This document shows, piece by piece, positions 1-8,979 of a DNA stretch of 64,000 bases. Position 1 is the stretch's first letter. Every line of letters starts with the position of its first letter. Origin of the DNA: Streptococcus viridans (lineage in GTDB: Bacteria; Bacillota; Bacilli; Lactobacillales; Streptococcaceae). Made by a program: the position numbers and the translations under genes. The stretch is taken from assembly GCF_900636365.1 (NCBI RefSeq), contig NZ_LR134266.1, positions 757,501-821,500 on the forward strand. Reading direction: 5' to 3'. Below the pieces are notes generated by a model. The model had not been told where the DNA came from and searched no databases. It was given only the letters and a program-made list of their open reading frames with translations.

Positions 1-400
1 AGTCTTGGATGATCTCAAAGGCTTTTTCATGATAGTTGCGAGCGGCTTCAAATAGATAGACCTGGTGCTCCTTGGCTAATTTAACCAACTCTTTCCATTC
101 CTTGGGAGTGGTGACAGCTGGTTTTTCAAGGATGACATGTTTCTTAGCCAAGAGGGCTAACTTTGCCTGAGGATAGTGGAGTGAATTGGGACTAGCAATG
201 TAGATGACATCTAGGTCACTATCTAAAAAGGCAATCAGGTCATCATAGAGGGCCACTTGTTCATAAGGTTGGGTGAAACTACGAGCTTTCTCCAAGGTCC
301 GTGAATAGACCGCTCTTAACTCATACTGGTCTGTTTCTTTAGCTGCAGCAAGGAAGGAATGGGAAATGGCACTGGTGCCGATGATACCGAGTTTCAGCAT
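1..400 (-). CDS. Gfo/Idh/MocA family NAD(P)-dependent oxidoreductase, C-terminus outside the window
   Basis: Only the first 133 codons are present; the gene runs off the left edge. Reading leftward from the ATG at 398-400, the protein begins with a Rossmann dinucleotide-binding stretch (LGIIGTSAISHSFLAAA). It continues with the segment IYIASPNSLHYPQA and the EKP motif at about residues 92-94, the lysine of which is the usual catalytic or cofactor-contacting residue in this family. Members oxidise or reduce sugars, inositols and related compounds with NAD(P). The substrate cannot be told from the N-terminal half. It is divergent from udk, with about 200 bases between the two starts. Confidence 0.85.
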   Translation of the reverse strand, partial: MLKLGIIGTSAISHSFLAAAKETDQYELRAVYSRTLEKARSFTQPYEQVALYDDLIAFLDSDLDVIYIASPNSLHYPQAKLALLAKKHVILEKPAVTTPKEWKELVKLAKEHQVYLFEAARNYHEKAFEIIQD

Positions 401-571
401 GGCAGCTCCTTTCAATCAGGTATTTACTGGTTTCATTATATCATGTTTCATCCTAAAAAGATGGAATGGGCCTTTCTAATTGGGACGGAGGATAGGAGGG
501 AAGGTCTTCTTAGAAGGTTGATGAAAATCCTTAGAAAAAAGGTTTAAGTCGTGGTCAAGAGACCGCTTTTG

Positions 572-580
572 TGATAGAAT
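572..580 (+). promoter_or_regulatory. Extended -10 promoter of udk
   Basis: TG, one base, then TAGAAT forms an extended -10. The predicted transcription start near 587 leaves a leader of about 20 nt that contains the GGAG at 600-603 used by the ATG at 610. No convincing -35 box was seen. Confidence 0.5.
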
Positions 581-609
581 AAATAGGATTATAAAAAATG
601 GAGAAGAAG

Positions 610-1245
610 ATGCGAAACAGACCAATTATTATCGGTGTAACAGGTGGTTCTGGTGGGGGGAAAACCAGTGTTTCTCGAGCTATTTTGTCCCACTTTCCAG
701 ATGAAAAGATTGCTATGATTGAGCACGATTCTTATTACAAGGATCAAAGTCATCTAACCTTTGAAGAGCGGATTCAGACCAACTATGACCATCCTTTTGC
801 CTTTGATACAGACCTCATGATTGAGCAAATCAATGAGTTGTTGGCTGGCCGTCCGGTTGACATTCCAACTTATGACTATGCAGCGCATACGCGTAGCGCC
901 AAGACTTATCGCCAGGAGCCTCAGGATGTCTTTATCGTTGAGGGGATTTTGGTCTTGGAGGACAAGCGTCTTCGTGACTTGATGGATATTAAGATTTTCG
1001 TTGATACCGATGATGATGTGCGGATCATTCGCCGGATTAAGCGAGATATGGAAGAGCGTGGTCGGAGTTTGGACAGCGTCATTGAGCAGTACTTAGGAGT
1101 GGTGAAGCCGATGTACCATCAGTTCATCGAGCCAACCAAGCGCTATGCGGATGTTATCATTCCAGAAGGCGTGACCAATACTGTAGCCATTGATTTGATT
1201 ACGACCAAGATTGAGAAGATTTTGAGCGAATCACGTGAAGGATAA
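610..1245 (+). CDS. udk: Uridine kinase
   Basis: Phosphorylates uridine and cytidine to UMP and CMP in pyrimidine salvage in the cytoplasm. The Walker A motif GGSGGGKTS lies near residue 11. It is followed by the nucleoside-binding region with DSYYKD and the conserved tail segment [18 protein letters not shown]. The length of 211 aa is normal. The frame is open from an ATG at 598, but the ATG at 610 is preferred: GGAG at 600-603 is spaced 6 nt from it, and streptococcal Udk proteins begin with the equivalent of [13 protein letters not shown]. It appears monocistronic, followed by a hairpin at 1260-1290. Confidence 0.95.
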   Translation: MRNRPIIIGVTGGSGGGKTSVSRAILSHFPDEKIAMIEHDSYYKDQSHLTFEERIQTNYDHPFAFDTDLMIEQINELLAGRPVDIPTYDYAAHTRSAKTYRQEPQDVFIVEGILVLEDKRLRDLMDIKIFVDTDDDVRIIRRIKRDMEERGRSLDSVIEQYLGVVKPMYHQFIEPTKRYADVIIPEGVTNTVAIDLITTKIEKILSESREG

Positions 1246-1259
1246 GATAACAAGTGAGA

Positions 1260-1290
1260 GAGGTTAGGAAGTAGTGTCCCAGCCTCTTTT
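1260..1290 (+). terminator. Intrinsic terminator after udk
   Basis: GAGGTTAGGA pairs with TCCCAGCCTC, with one wobble and one mismatch, and is followed by TTTT. The arm sequence resembles the terminal hairpin of the ~175-bp dispersed repeat found elsewhere in the window, so it may be a decayed end of that element. Confidence 0.65.
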
Positions 1291-1311
1291 CCATGACAAA
1301 TAGGGAGAAAT

Positions 1312-1983
1312 ATGAAAAAGTTAAGAAGGGAGTTTCACTCCAGAAGTAAGGCCTTTGCCTGCCTACTGACCATGTGTGCAGGCTTTTCAGATGCCTACAC
1401 CTTTATCGAAAGAGGAGGGACCTTGGCCGCGGGCCAAACTGGGAACGTGGTTTTTCTATCCGTTGGGTTAATTGGCCATGAAATCGCGGATGTGGAGGTC
1501 AAACTAGCAACCATGTTGGCCTTTATGATCGGGATTTTCTTGATGACCGTCTTTCAACGCTTCTTTAGTCATTCGGTTTGGCGGCTCAGTACCTTGGTGC
1601 CCTTGGTTTTGACGACCTTGGTGGCAGGATTTCTTCCCAAAGAAGTGCCCAATGTTCTGATTGTGCCTTTCTTTGGACTGAGCTTGGGGATTGTAGCCAC
1701 TTCCTTTGGAGAAGTAGATGATTACGCCTACAACCATTCTTTTATGACAGGGAATCTCAAGAAGACCATGGTCGCATATGGAAATTTTGTACGGGAGCGG
1801 AAGATGGAGTTTTTCTGGGAGTCTCTCTTTATGACTTCTTTGATTGGGAGCTTTGTGGGAGGAGCTATTCTTTCCACCTTCCTCATCCAATATTACGGCC
1901 TTCGGACCATCTGGTTTGTTTCCCTTGTTCTGACCCTCTTTCTCTCTTATCGGGCGATTCAATATGTTCGAAGGGATATCTAG
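1312..1983 (+). CDS. DUF1275 (YoaK-type) membrane protein
   Basis: A 223-aa integral membrane protein with about six hydrophobic segments. The signature near residues 22-50 (CAGFSDAYTFIERGGTLAAGQTGN) is characteristic of DUF1275, and a second conserved stretch SFMTGNLKK lies near residue 145. The family has no firmly established function; transport is often suggested. RBS GGGAGA lies just before the ATG. It is followed directly by the first copy of the ~175-bp repeat, which could terminate transcription. Confidence 0.85.
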   Translation: MKKLRREFHSRSKAFACLLTMCAGFSDAYTFIERGGTLAAGQTGNVVFLSVGLIGHEIADVEVKLATMLAFMIGIFLMTVFQRFFSHSVWRLSTLVPLVLTTLVAGFLPKEVPNVLIVPFFGLSLGIVATSFGEVDDYAYNHSFMTGNLKKTMVAYGNFVRERKMEFFWESLFMTSLIGSFVGGAILSTFLIQYYGLRTIWFVSLVLTLFLSYRAIQYVRRDI

Positions 1984-2008
1984 TCACATTCAAATAGTTT
2001 GATCAATC

Positions 2009-2187
2009 GAGGCTGGGACAAAAGTCCTAGCCTCTAAATTTTCTTTGGATTATCGAGCAAGCCGCAGTGGTTGAGTGGACTCTACTACGCTGATTTCATC
2101 AGCTTTTACAGCCCTACTCAACTGTGCGGAGGTGGGACGACGAAATCGAATTCTAACGAATTACCGATTTCTGTCCCACTCTCTTTT
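2009..2187 (-). repeat. Dispersed ~175-bp hairpin repeat, copy 1 (inverted orientation)
   Basis: Same element as 29376-29554, 43963-44147 and 45147-45320, but in the opposite orientation. It starts with the GAGGCTGGGAC...GTCCTAGCCTC hairpin and ends with a long hairpin closed by GTGGGAC/GTCCCAC followed by TTTT. Both ends therefore look like intrinsic terminators. Short open frames across it are by-products of the repeat. Confidence 0.9.
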
Positions 2188-2279
2188 AATTGGGAATATT
2201 TGCTTGATAGTTCTGATGGCAAGCTGGGTTGTTATCAAAGGTTGCTCCGTTGTAAATACTTAATTTTCTAACTAAAGTT

Positions 2280-2288
2280 TGGTATAAT
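2280..2288 (+). promoter_or_regulatory. Extended -10 promoter of fRMsr-dnaX, nearly leaderless
   Basis: TG-G-TATAAT ends at 2288. The canonical start would be about 2295, one base before the ATG at 2296. The only SD-like bases (AAAGG at 2290-2293) sit two bases from the start codon and would lie outside such a transcript. Confidence 0.6.
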
Positions 2289-2295
2289 AAAGGTT

Positions 2296-2793
2296 ATGAA
2301 TATACAGGAAAAAGAATCACGTTACCAACTCTTACTAGCCCAGTTAGAAGCTCTTTTAGATGGTGAAAGCAATGCCTTGGCCAATTTATCCAATGCCAGT
2401 GCTTTGCTCAATCAAGCCCTACCACATTCGGTCTTTGCAGGTTTTTATCTTTATGATCAAAAAGAGCTGATTTTAGGCCCCTTTCAAGGTCAGGTTTCCT
2501 GTGTCCACATTGCCTTAGGAAAAGGCGTCTGTGGAGAAGCAGCAGAGAAAAGAGAAACGCTGGTAATTGAGGATGTGACCCAGCATGCCAATTATATCTC
2601 TTGTGACAGTCGCGCCATGAGTGAGATTGTGGTTCCCATGGTCTTGAAAGACCAGTTGCTGGGAGTGTTGGATCTAGATTCGGACCAAGTGGGAGATTAT
2701 GACGACCTGGATCGCCTTTATTTGGAACGTTTTGTAGCTATCTTGCTTGAAAAAACAAATTGGAATTTTAGGATGTTTGGAGTAGTAGACTAA
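2296..2793 (+). CDS. Free methionine-(R)-sulfoxide reductase (GAF domain)
   Basis: Reduces free methionine-R-sulfoxide using a GAF domain, repairing oxidised methionine. The 165-aa protein is a single GAF domain. It carries the three cysteines expected of the fRMsr family: one in VSCVHIA, one in GKGVCGEA and one in YISCDS, followed by EIVVPM and GVLDLDSD. Its stop overlaps the dnaX start (TAATG), indicating a translationally coupled operon, an arrangement shared with other streptococci. The start at 2296 matches homologue N-termini, although a standard SD spacing is missing (see promoter). Confidence 0.9.
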   Translation: MNIQEKESRYQLLLAQLEALLDGESNALANLSNASALLNQALPHSVFAGFYLYDQKELILGPFQGQVSCVHIALGKGVCGEAAEKRETLVIEDVTQHANYISCDSRAMSEIVVPMVLKDQLLGVLDLDSDQVGDYDDLDRLYLERFVAILLEKTNWNFRMFGVVD

Positions 2794-4469
2794 TGTATCA
2801 AGCCCTCTATCGTAAATACCGTAGCCAGACCTTTGGCCAACTTGTAGGGCAGGAGGTTATTGCGACGACCCTTCGACAAGCTGTCGAACAGGGGAAAATT
2901 AGCCATGCCTATCTCTTTTCTGGACCTCGTGGGACGGGGAAGACCAGTGTGGCAAAAATCTTTGCCAAGGCCATGAACTGCCCCAACCAAAAAGGGGGAG
3001 AGCCTTGTAATGATTGCTATATCTGTGAAGCCATTACCAATGGCAGTTTAGAGGATGTTATCGAGATTGACGCAGCCTCAAATAATGGGGTAGATGAGAT
3101 CCGAGATATCCGCGATAAATCTACCTATGCGCCTAGTTTGGCTCCTCATAAGGTCTATATTATCGATGAGGTCCATATGCTCTCAACGGGAGCCTTTAAT
3201 GCCCTTCTCAAAACCTTGGAAGAACCGACAGAAAATGTAGTCTTTATCCTAGCAACAACGGAATTGCACAAGATTCCAGCAACCATCCTTTCACGGGTTC
3301 AACGCTTTGAGTTCAAATCGATCAAGACGCCAGCCATTCAAGACCACCTAAAAGCTGTTTTGGATAAAGAAGGGATTGATTACGAAGAAGAAGCTGTAGC
3401 CATAATTGCCCGTCGGGCAGAAGGTGGGATGCGAGATGCCTTGTCCATTTTGGACCAGGCCCTCAGCCTGACAGCTGGTGCCCAATTGACCACTGTGACG
3501 GCTGAAGAAATCACAGGTTCCATCAGTCAAGAAGCTTTAGATCTCTACGTTGTAGCCTTGTCAGCACAAGATGCAACAGCTGCCTTGGACCAGTTGAACC
3601 TGATCTTTGATAATGGGAAAAACATGGCCCGCTTTGTGACGGACCTCTTGCAGTATTTACGGGATCTCTTGATCGTTCAGACAGGTGGGGAAAATCTCCA
3701 TGTCAGTGAGCGATTTAATCAGAATCTAGCCATTCCACAAGCAACCCTCTTTGCTTGGATTGATCTTGCGACAAGGAGTTTAGCGGATATCAAAAACAGC
3801 CTGCAGCCGAAAATCTATACGGAGATGATGACCATTCGTTTGGCAGAATACAAGGGTGAGGGCCCTTCGGCTAGCCAAGTGGCTCTTCCAGTAGATTTTT
3901 CAGCACAAGTAGACCAGCTCAAAAGAGAAGTCGAGTCTCTGAAGAATCAGTTAGCTCAAGTAGCGAGTGGGGCTCCTGCAGCTAAATCAAGCCCTGCTCG
4001 TCCTCAGAAGTCTAGCAAGGGCTATCGAGTGGACCGCAATAAGCTTCAAGCTATCTTACAAGAAGCAGTTGAAAATCCAGATTTAGCCCGTAACAATCTC
4101 ATTCGCTTACAGAATGCTTGGGGGGAAATTATTGAAAGCCTAGCAGGGGCAGATAGGGCTTTACTGGTTGGTTCACAGCCGGTTGCGGCCAATGAACGCC
4201 ATGCGATTTTAGCTTTTGAGTCTGCCTTTAATGCCGAACAGACCATGAAGCGAGATAACCTCAATACCATGTTTGGCAATATTTTAAGCAATGCGGCAGG
4301 TTTCTCTCCGGAGATTCTGGCTATTTCAATGGAGGAATGGACCCAGGTTCGGGCGGAATTCTCGAAGAAAGCGCGTGGTCACAAGGAAGAAGTCGAGGTA
4401 GCAGAAGAGTCTGTCATTCCGGAAGGTTTCGATTTCCTCTCTGACAAAATTACTGTTCAGGAAGACTAG
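2793..4469 (+). CDS. dnaX: DNA polymerase III subunits gamma/tau
   Basis: ATPase of the replicative clamp loader; it loads the beta clamp and couples polymerases to the helicase. Domain order in 558 aa: AAA+ module with Walker A GPRGTGKTS (about 45-53), a four-cysteine zinc-binding insert (CPNQKGGEPCNDCYIC), Walker B IIDEVHML and SRC-like LSRVQRF. A lid and oligomerisation domain follow to about 370, then a low-complexity linker and a tau-like C-terminal domain. No gamma-producing slippery site was evaluated. It is coupled to the upstream fRMsr gene by a one-base overlap. Confidence 0.97.
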   Translation: MYQALYRKYRSQTFGQLVGQEVIATTLRQAVEQGKISHAYLFSGPRGTGKTSVAKIFAKAMNCPNQKGGEPCNDCYICEAITNGSLEDVIEIDAASNNGVDEIRDIRDKSTYAPSLAPHKVYIIDEVHMLSTGAFNALLKTLEEPTENVVFILATTELHKIPATILSRVQRFEFKSIKTPAIQDHLKAVLDKEGIDYEEEAVAIIARRAEGGMRDALSILDQALSLTAGAQLTTVTAEEITGSISQEALDLYVVALSAQDATAALDQLNLIFDNGKNMARFVTDLLQYLRDLLIVQTGGENLHVSERFNQNLAIPQATLFAWIDLATRSLADIKNSLQPKIYTEMMTIRLAEYKGEGPSASQVALPVDFSAQVDQLKREVESLKNQLAQVASGAPAAKSSPARPQKSSKGYRVDRNKLQAILQEAVENPDLARNNLIRLQNAWGEIIESLAGADRALLVGSQPVAANERHAILAFESAFNAEQTMKRDNLNTMFGNILSNAAGFSPEILAISMEEWTQVRAEFSKKARGHKEEVEVAEESVIPEGFDFLSDKITVQED

Positions 4470-4492
4470 GATGTGCTTTTTCCAGAAAATCG

Positions 4493-4501
4493 TGGTAGAA
4501 T
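4493..4501 (+). promoter_or_regulatory. Extended -10 immediately before the DUF3272 gene (leaderless candidate)
   Basis: TG-G-TAGAAT ends at 4501. Counting the last base of the hexamer as -7 puts +1 exactly on the A of the ATG at 4508. There is no SD sequence between them. Confidence 0.6.
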
Positions 4502-4507
4502 ATCAAT

Positions 4508-4720
4508 ATGAATAAACGTCAATTTTGGACTATGGCTATCTTTACAGCCTTTGAAACTTATTTTTTCAATGATGCAGTGATGAGAGAAAGCTACCTGGCA
4601 GCTATCTTCTGGGTTCTCTTGATACTGAGAAATTTGCAAGTCAGCTATATCTTAGGGAAATTGGTCGAAAGTATCGATCAACAGCTCAATCAGAAAAAAC
4701 GAGATAAGTATAAAAAATAA
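4508..4720 (+). CDS. Small DUF3272-like membrane protein
   Basis: A 70-aa protein with a hydrophobic core (about residues 8-48, two short membrane segments) and a basic tail ending KKRDKYKK. It resembles the short streptococcal DUF3272 family found downstream of dnaX. No function is known. The start has no ribosome binding site, but an extended -10 places the transcript start on the ATG, so a leaderless mRNA is likely. It is followed by a terminator at 4717-4741. Confidence 0.75.
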   Translation: MNKRQFWTMAIFTAFETYFFNDAVMRESYLAAIFWVLLILRNLQVSYILGKLVESIDQQLNQKKRDKYKK

Positions 4721-4741
4721 GCACCGACTGGTGCTTATTTT
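4717..4741 (+). terminator. Terminator after the DUF3272 gene
   Basis: GCACC, loop GACT, GGTGC, then a T-rich run TTATTTT. Its 3' arm and tail (13 bp) recur exactly at 4981-4993 on the far side of the RNA-like element. Confidence 0.75.
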
Positions 4742-4993
4742 AGATTGAATATAAAGTCTACTTAAAAACTTTCCTTAGGTGAGTACGGACGTCAGCGAAC
4801 TTCGAAGAAGTTCCATGACTTAGTTTTGGACCTAAGGTTCCAAAACTCCCGAGTGCCTGAAACAATTGTGTTTCAGGCACTTTTCTCACAGCGGAAATTT
4901 TTTAATTTCCTTACCTGACTCAAAAAATAGAAGTCATTTTTTCGAAGAGTAAGCTGACTACTTTATGTAAGTAGGAATTATGGTGCTTATTTT
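4729..4993. repeat. Unit bounded by a 13-bp direct repeat of terminator sequence
   Basis: TGGTGCTTATTTT occurs at 4729-4741 and again at 4981-4993, bracketing the structured element at 4768-4899. The second copy of this element (37891-38022) is likewise bracketed by two near-identical terminators of a different sequence. This looks like a target-site duplication made on insertion into a terminator. Confidence 0.6.
4768..4899 (+). ncRNA. Structured RNA-like element, copy 1
   Basis: Intergenic sequence nearly identical to 37891-38022. Predicted folds: GAACTTC/GAAGTTC hairpin; AGTTTTGGA/TCCAAAACT hairpin whose loop carries CCTAAGG, complementary to CCTTAGG at 4773-4779 (possible pseudoknot); and a 12-bp hairpin GTGCCTGAAACA/TGTTTCAGGCAC followed by TTTT. 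GTGAG (4779-4783) pairs with CTCAC (4885-4889), closing a multibranch. Compared with copy 2, two adjacent base pairs of the third stem have changed on both strands. I cannot assign it to a named RNA family. Confidence 0.7.
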
Positions 4994-5385
4994 CTTGTAG
5001 AAAAAGACTTAGTCCTGTGCAATACAGAACGAAATCCTTTGTGTAAATTCATTGTCTAACTTTTTGGGGTCAGTATATACCATGGGTCTTTTCTTTATGT
5101 TTATAATGCTTGAACTTTTAAGAACCTTAAGTATAGCATGCTGCTATCTAAAAAGTTAATTTTATAGAGTTTACTAAGATAGTTGCTGAGTTTTTATTTA
5201 TCACTCCAACTTTATTATTATACCATAAAAATAATTAGAAAAACAGACTTGAATGATTTTGAAATTGGTGTATGATAAAGGTGTAAAAACTATAAAAATA
5301 GCCTGTTAGAAAGAGGGAAAAGAATGAATCAGGCTATATAAAATTGGTATTTAATGTTGTAAAACAAGAAAGGGTAAGGTAAAAA
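4994..5385. other. AT-rich intergenic stretch with one promoter
   Basis: No gene was recognised in about 390 bases. A plausible sigma-A promoter for the small gene at 5386 lies at 5249-5276: TTGAAT, 16 bases, TATGAT. Confidence 0.5.
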
Positions 5386-5619
5386 ATGCAATTACATAAA
5401 AAAATTTTTATAGTGGCCTTGGTTTTATCCATTTGTATCTCACTTTATTTTCTTATCAATGAGTATAATATTTTAAACTTTCCGATTTTTGTGAGTGAAT
5501 TTGAAGACACCACATTTAAATATTACATGTTTGTGAAGATTGGAATTGTATTATTATTTATCAAATTCTTACTGGATATATGCTTAGAGTATATCAAGAA
5601 TTATTTTAAAAATTTTTGA
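5386..5619 (+). CDS. Hypothetical small two-TM protein
   Basis: A 77-aa protein of unknown family, markedly AT-rich compared with its neighbours. Two hydrophobic segments (about residues 6-26 and 47-70) suggest an integral membrane protein with both ends on the same side. RBS AAGGT lies about 6 nt before the ATG. It is isolated between the RNA-like element and a strong bidirectional terminator shared with birA. The low GC suggests acquisition by transfer. Confidence 0.6.
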   Translation: MQLHKKIFIVALVLSICISLYFLINEYNILNFPIFVSEFEDTTFKYYMFVKIGIVLLFIKFLLDICLEYIKNYFKNF

Positions 5620-5633
5620 TATATCTTCACACA

Positions 5634-5671
5634 AAAGAGTCTGAGAAATGTTTTGTCTCAGACTCTTTTTT
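5634..5671. terminator. Bidirectional terminator between the small membrane gene and birA
   Basis: AAAGAGTCTGAGA pairs perfectly with TCTCAGACTCTTT around a short loop, with a T-run on the plus strand and an A-run giving a T-run on the minus strand. It serves the convergent genes on either side. Confidence 0.85.
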
Positions 5672-5687
5672 GAGCTGTTGGTCTGTT

Positions 5688-6629
5688 TTACAGGTCCCAC
5701 TGTTTGAGGGAAATTTCGCCACTATTAAGCCAGCGTTCTTGGCCGTCCTTCAGTTGGACTAGTAGTTGTCCACTATCTGAGATATCCTTGGCCAGACCTT
5801 GGTAGCTGGTTTGATTTTGTTCGAAGCGGACTTCCTTACCTAGGACCAGTGAACGTTGCTTGTAGAGGTAGATCAGCTCCTCTTCTGGAGTGGTGAAAAA
5901 TTCCTTCCAAATCTCAGCAATCAGTTCATTGCGGGAAATGGGAGGCTGGGCACCAAAGAGGGACCCTGCCTTGTCTTTCAGTTCCTTTGGAAAATCAGTG
6001 ATGGAAAAATTGAGCCCCACACCAATAATGACATCTGTGATGAGGCCTGTTTCGATAGAACTGATGGCTTCAGTCAGAATGCCTCCAACTTTTTTCCCCT
6101 TGTAGTAGATGTCATTGACCCACTTGATATCGACATCCAGTAAGGCTAGATTTTTCAGAGCCTTATAGATAGCAGCTGCGACCATGAGGGTATAGGCAGG
6201 TGCTTGATCGAAAGGGAGGTTGGGCTTGAGGTGGAGAGACATGTAGATTCCCCCTTGAGAAGGACAGAAGTAGTCGCGCCCAAAACGCCCCTTACCAGCT
6301 GTTTGGAAAGGAGCTAGATACAGAGTAGCAGATTGGCCACCCGCTTCCATGGCATTCTTAGCGTCTAACTGGGTGGATTGGCACTGGGGATTATAGGAGA
6401 CTGTCAATGGACAAAGGTCTTCGATGACTTGGGGGATTAGGAGGTCTCCAGAAAGGATCTTGTAGCCTCGATTTTTAACAGACTCAATCTCGATGCCTTC
6501 TTTTTCTAGACGCTGGATGGCCTTCCAGATAGAGGTGCGAGACAGGCCCATTTCCTGGGCTAGTTGCTCGCCGTTGACATAATCCTGGGCTTGGGCCAAA
6601 GTTTGGTATAAAATTTCGTGTGTTTTCAT
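5688..6629 (-). CDS. birA: Biotin-protein ligase / biotin repressor
   Basis: Activates biotin to biotinyl-AMP and transfers it to carrier proteins such as the acetyl-CoA carboxylase subunit; it also represses biotin genes. Domain order in 313 aa: N-terminal winged helix (about 1-65, EQLAQEMGLSRTSIWKAIQRL), then the catalytic domain with the adenylate-binding motif GKGRFGRDYF, and KWVNDIYYKGKKVGGIL carrying the conserved lysine. A small C-terminal SH3-like domain follows. It lies 29 bases downstream of galR on the same strand and may be co-transcribed with it. Confidence 0.95.
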   Translation of the reverse strand: MKTHEILYQTLAQAQDYVNGEQLAQEMGLSRTSIWKAIQRLEKEGIEIESVKNRGYKILSGDLLIPQVIEDLCPLTVSYNPQCQSTQLDAKNAMEAGGQSATLYLAPFQTAGKGRFGRDYFCPSQGGIYMSLHLKPNLPFDQAPAYTLMVAAAIYKALKNLALLDVDIKWVNDIYYKGKKVGGILTEAISSIETGLITDVIIGVGLNFSITDFPKELKDKAGSLFGAQPPISRNELIAEIWKEFFTTPEEELIYLYKQRSLVLGKEVRFEQNQTSYQGLAKDISDSGQLLVQLKDGQERWLNSGEISLKQWDL

Positions 6630-6658
6630 AGTTTCTTATTTTCGAAAAGGATGGAAGA

Positions 6659-7705
<1,047 letters not shown>

Positions 7706-7714
7706 TTAATGTAT

Positions 7715-7734
7715 TTTACTAAAATTTTAGTAAA
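7715..7734. promoter_or_regulatory. GalR operator palindrome
   Basis: TTTACTAAAATTTTAGTAAA is a perfect 20-bp inverted repeat in the galR-galK intergenic region, immediately upstream of the galK -35 box. It is the size and shape of a LacI-family operator. Confidence 0.8.
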
Positions 7735-7738
7735 TGAA

Positions 7739-7767
7739 TTGATTTGCTTGATGAAAAGGGTTACACT
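7739..7767 (+). promoter_or_regulatory. galK operon promoter with overlapping cre-like site
   Basis: TTGATT, 17 bases, TACACT. A CcpA cre-like sequence TGAAAAGGGTTACA (7752-7765) matches TGWNANCGNTNWCA except for one core base (C to G) and overlaps the -10 box, suggesting glucose repression. Confidence 0.6.
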
Positions 7768-7801
7768 AAAGATAAATAACTATATAAGTGAGGTAATCTC
7801 A

Positions 7802-8968
7802 ATGAATACTCTAGAACTTCGGAACGCTTTTCAAACAGTCTTTGGAGCAGAAGCGGATCATACCTTCTTTTCACCAGGACGGATTAATTTGATCGGTGAA
7901 CACACAGACTACAACGGAGGGCATGTCTTCCCAGCAGCCATTACACTTGGTACCTACGGGGCTGCAAGAAAACGTGAGGATAAGGTCTTGCGTTTCTTCT
8001 CAGGAAATTTTGAAGACAAGGGGATCATTGAAGTCCCACTGGATCATCTTCGTTTTGAAAAAGAGCACAACTGGACCAACTATCCAAAAGGTGTGCTCCA
8101 TTTCTTACAAGAAGCGGGACACGTCATTGATAGCGGCATGGACGTCTATGTTTATGGCAATATTCCCAATGGATCAGGCCTCTCCTCTTCGGCTTCCTTA
8201 GAGCTCTTGATTGGCGTCATTGCTGAGAAACTATTTGATCTTCAGTTAGATCGCTTAGATCTAGTCAAGATCGGCAAACAAACCGAAAATCATTTCATCG
8301 GTGTCAACTCAGGTATCATGGACCAATTTGCCATCGGTATGGGGGCAGATCAACGGGCTATTTATCTCGATACCAACACCCTAGAATATGATTTGGTACC
8401 GCTGGATCTTAAAGACAATGTCGTGGTCATCATGAATACCAACAAACGCCGGGAATTAGCGGATTCCAAATACAATGAACGTCGTGCGGAATGTGAAACC
8501 GCCGTCTCTGAACTCCAAGAAAAACTAGACATCCAAACTTTAGGGGAATTGGATCTCTGGGCTTTTGATGCTTACAGCTACTTGATCAAGGATGAAAATC
8601 GTATCAAACGGGCTCGTCATGCTGTACTTGAAAACCAACGGACTCTCCAAGCACTTAAGGCACTTGAAGCAGGTGATTTGGAAGGCTTTGGCCGTCTCAT
8701 GAATGCTTCCCACGTATCCTTGGAGCATGACTATGAAGTGACTGGTCTAGAATTGGATACCTTGGTGCATACAGCCTGGGAACAAGAAGGCGTCTTGGGC
8801 GCTCGTATGACAGGAGCAGGCTTTGGTGGTTGCGCCATTGCCCTCGTAAACAAAGATAAGGTTGAAGCATTTAAAGAAGCTGTCGGCAAACGCTATGAAG
8901 AAGTCGTTGGCTATGCGCCTAGCTTCTACATTGCTGAAGTAGCAGGGGGCAGTCGCGTTTTAGATTAG
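7802..8968 (+). CDS. galK: Galactokinase
   Basis: First step of the Leloir pathway: galactose plus ATP to galactose-1-phosphate. GHMP kinase with the galactokinase signature [15 protein letters not shown] near the N-terminus, the ATP loop [16 protein letters not shown] and the C-terminal [13 protein letters not shown]. The frame is open from 7697, but the ATG at 7802 is chosen: it lies after the promoter, has a GAGG ribosome site, and gives the family-typical start [10 protein letters not shown] (388 aa). It is the first gene of the galK-HAD-galT-galE cluster under GalR. Confidence 0.97.
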   Translation: MNTLELRNAFQTVFGAEADHTFFSPGRINLIGEHTDYNGGHVFPAAITLGTYGAARKREDKVLRFFSGNFEDKGIIEVPLDHLRFEKEHNWTNYPKGVLHFLQEAGHVIDSGMDVYVYGNIPNGSGLSSSASLELLIGVIAEKLFDLQLDRLDLVKIGKQTENHFIGVNSGIMDQFAIGMGADQRAIYLDTNTLEYDLVPLDLKDNVVVIMNTNKRRELADSKYNERRAECETAVSELQEKLDIQTLGELDLWAFDAYSYLIKDENRIKRARHAVLENQRTLQALKALEAGDLEGFGRLMNASHVSLEHDYEVTGLELDTLVHTAWEQEGVLGARMTGAGFGGCAIALVNKDKVEAFKEAVGKRYEEVVGYAPSFYIAEVAGGSRVLD

Positions 8969-8979
8969 GAGAGAGGTAA

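Noticed and set aside
359..547. 62-codon plus-strand frame overlapping the oxidoreductase start
   Set aside because: No ribosome site, no family, overlaps a convincing gene and the udk promoter region.
1504..1962. 152-codon minus-strand frame inside the DUF1275 gene
   Set aside because: Hydrophilic antisense frame with no family resemblance, fully covered by a clear membrane protein gene.
2071..2271. Two short plus-strand frames over an intergenic region
   Set aside because: They lie mostly inside copy 1 of the ~175-bp repeat, and similar fragments recur with other copies; no ribosome site.
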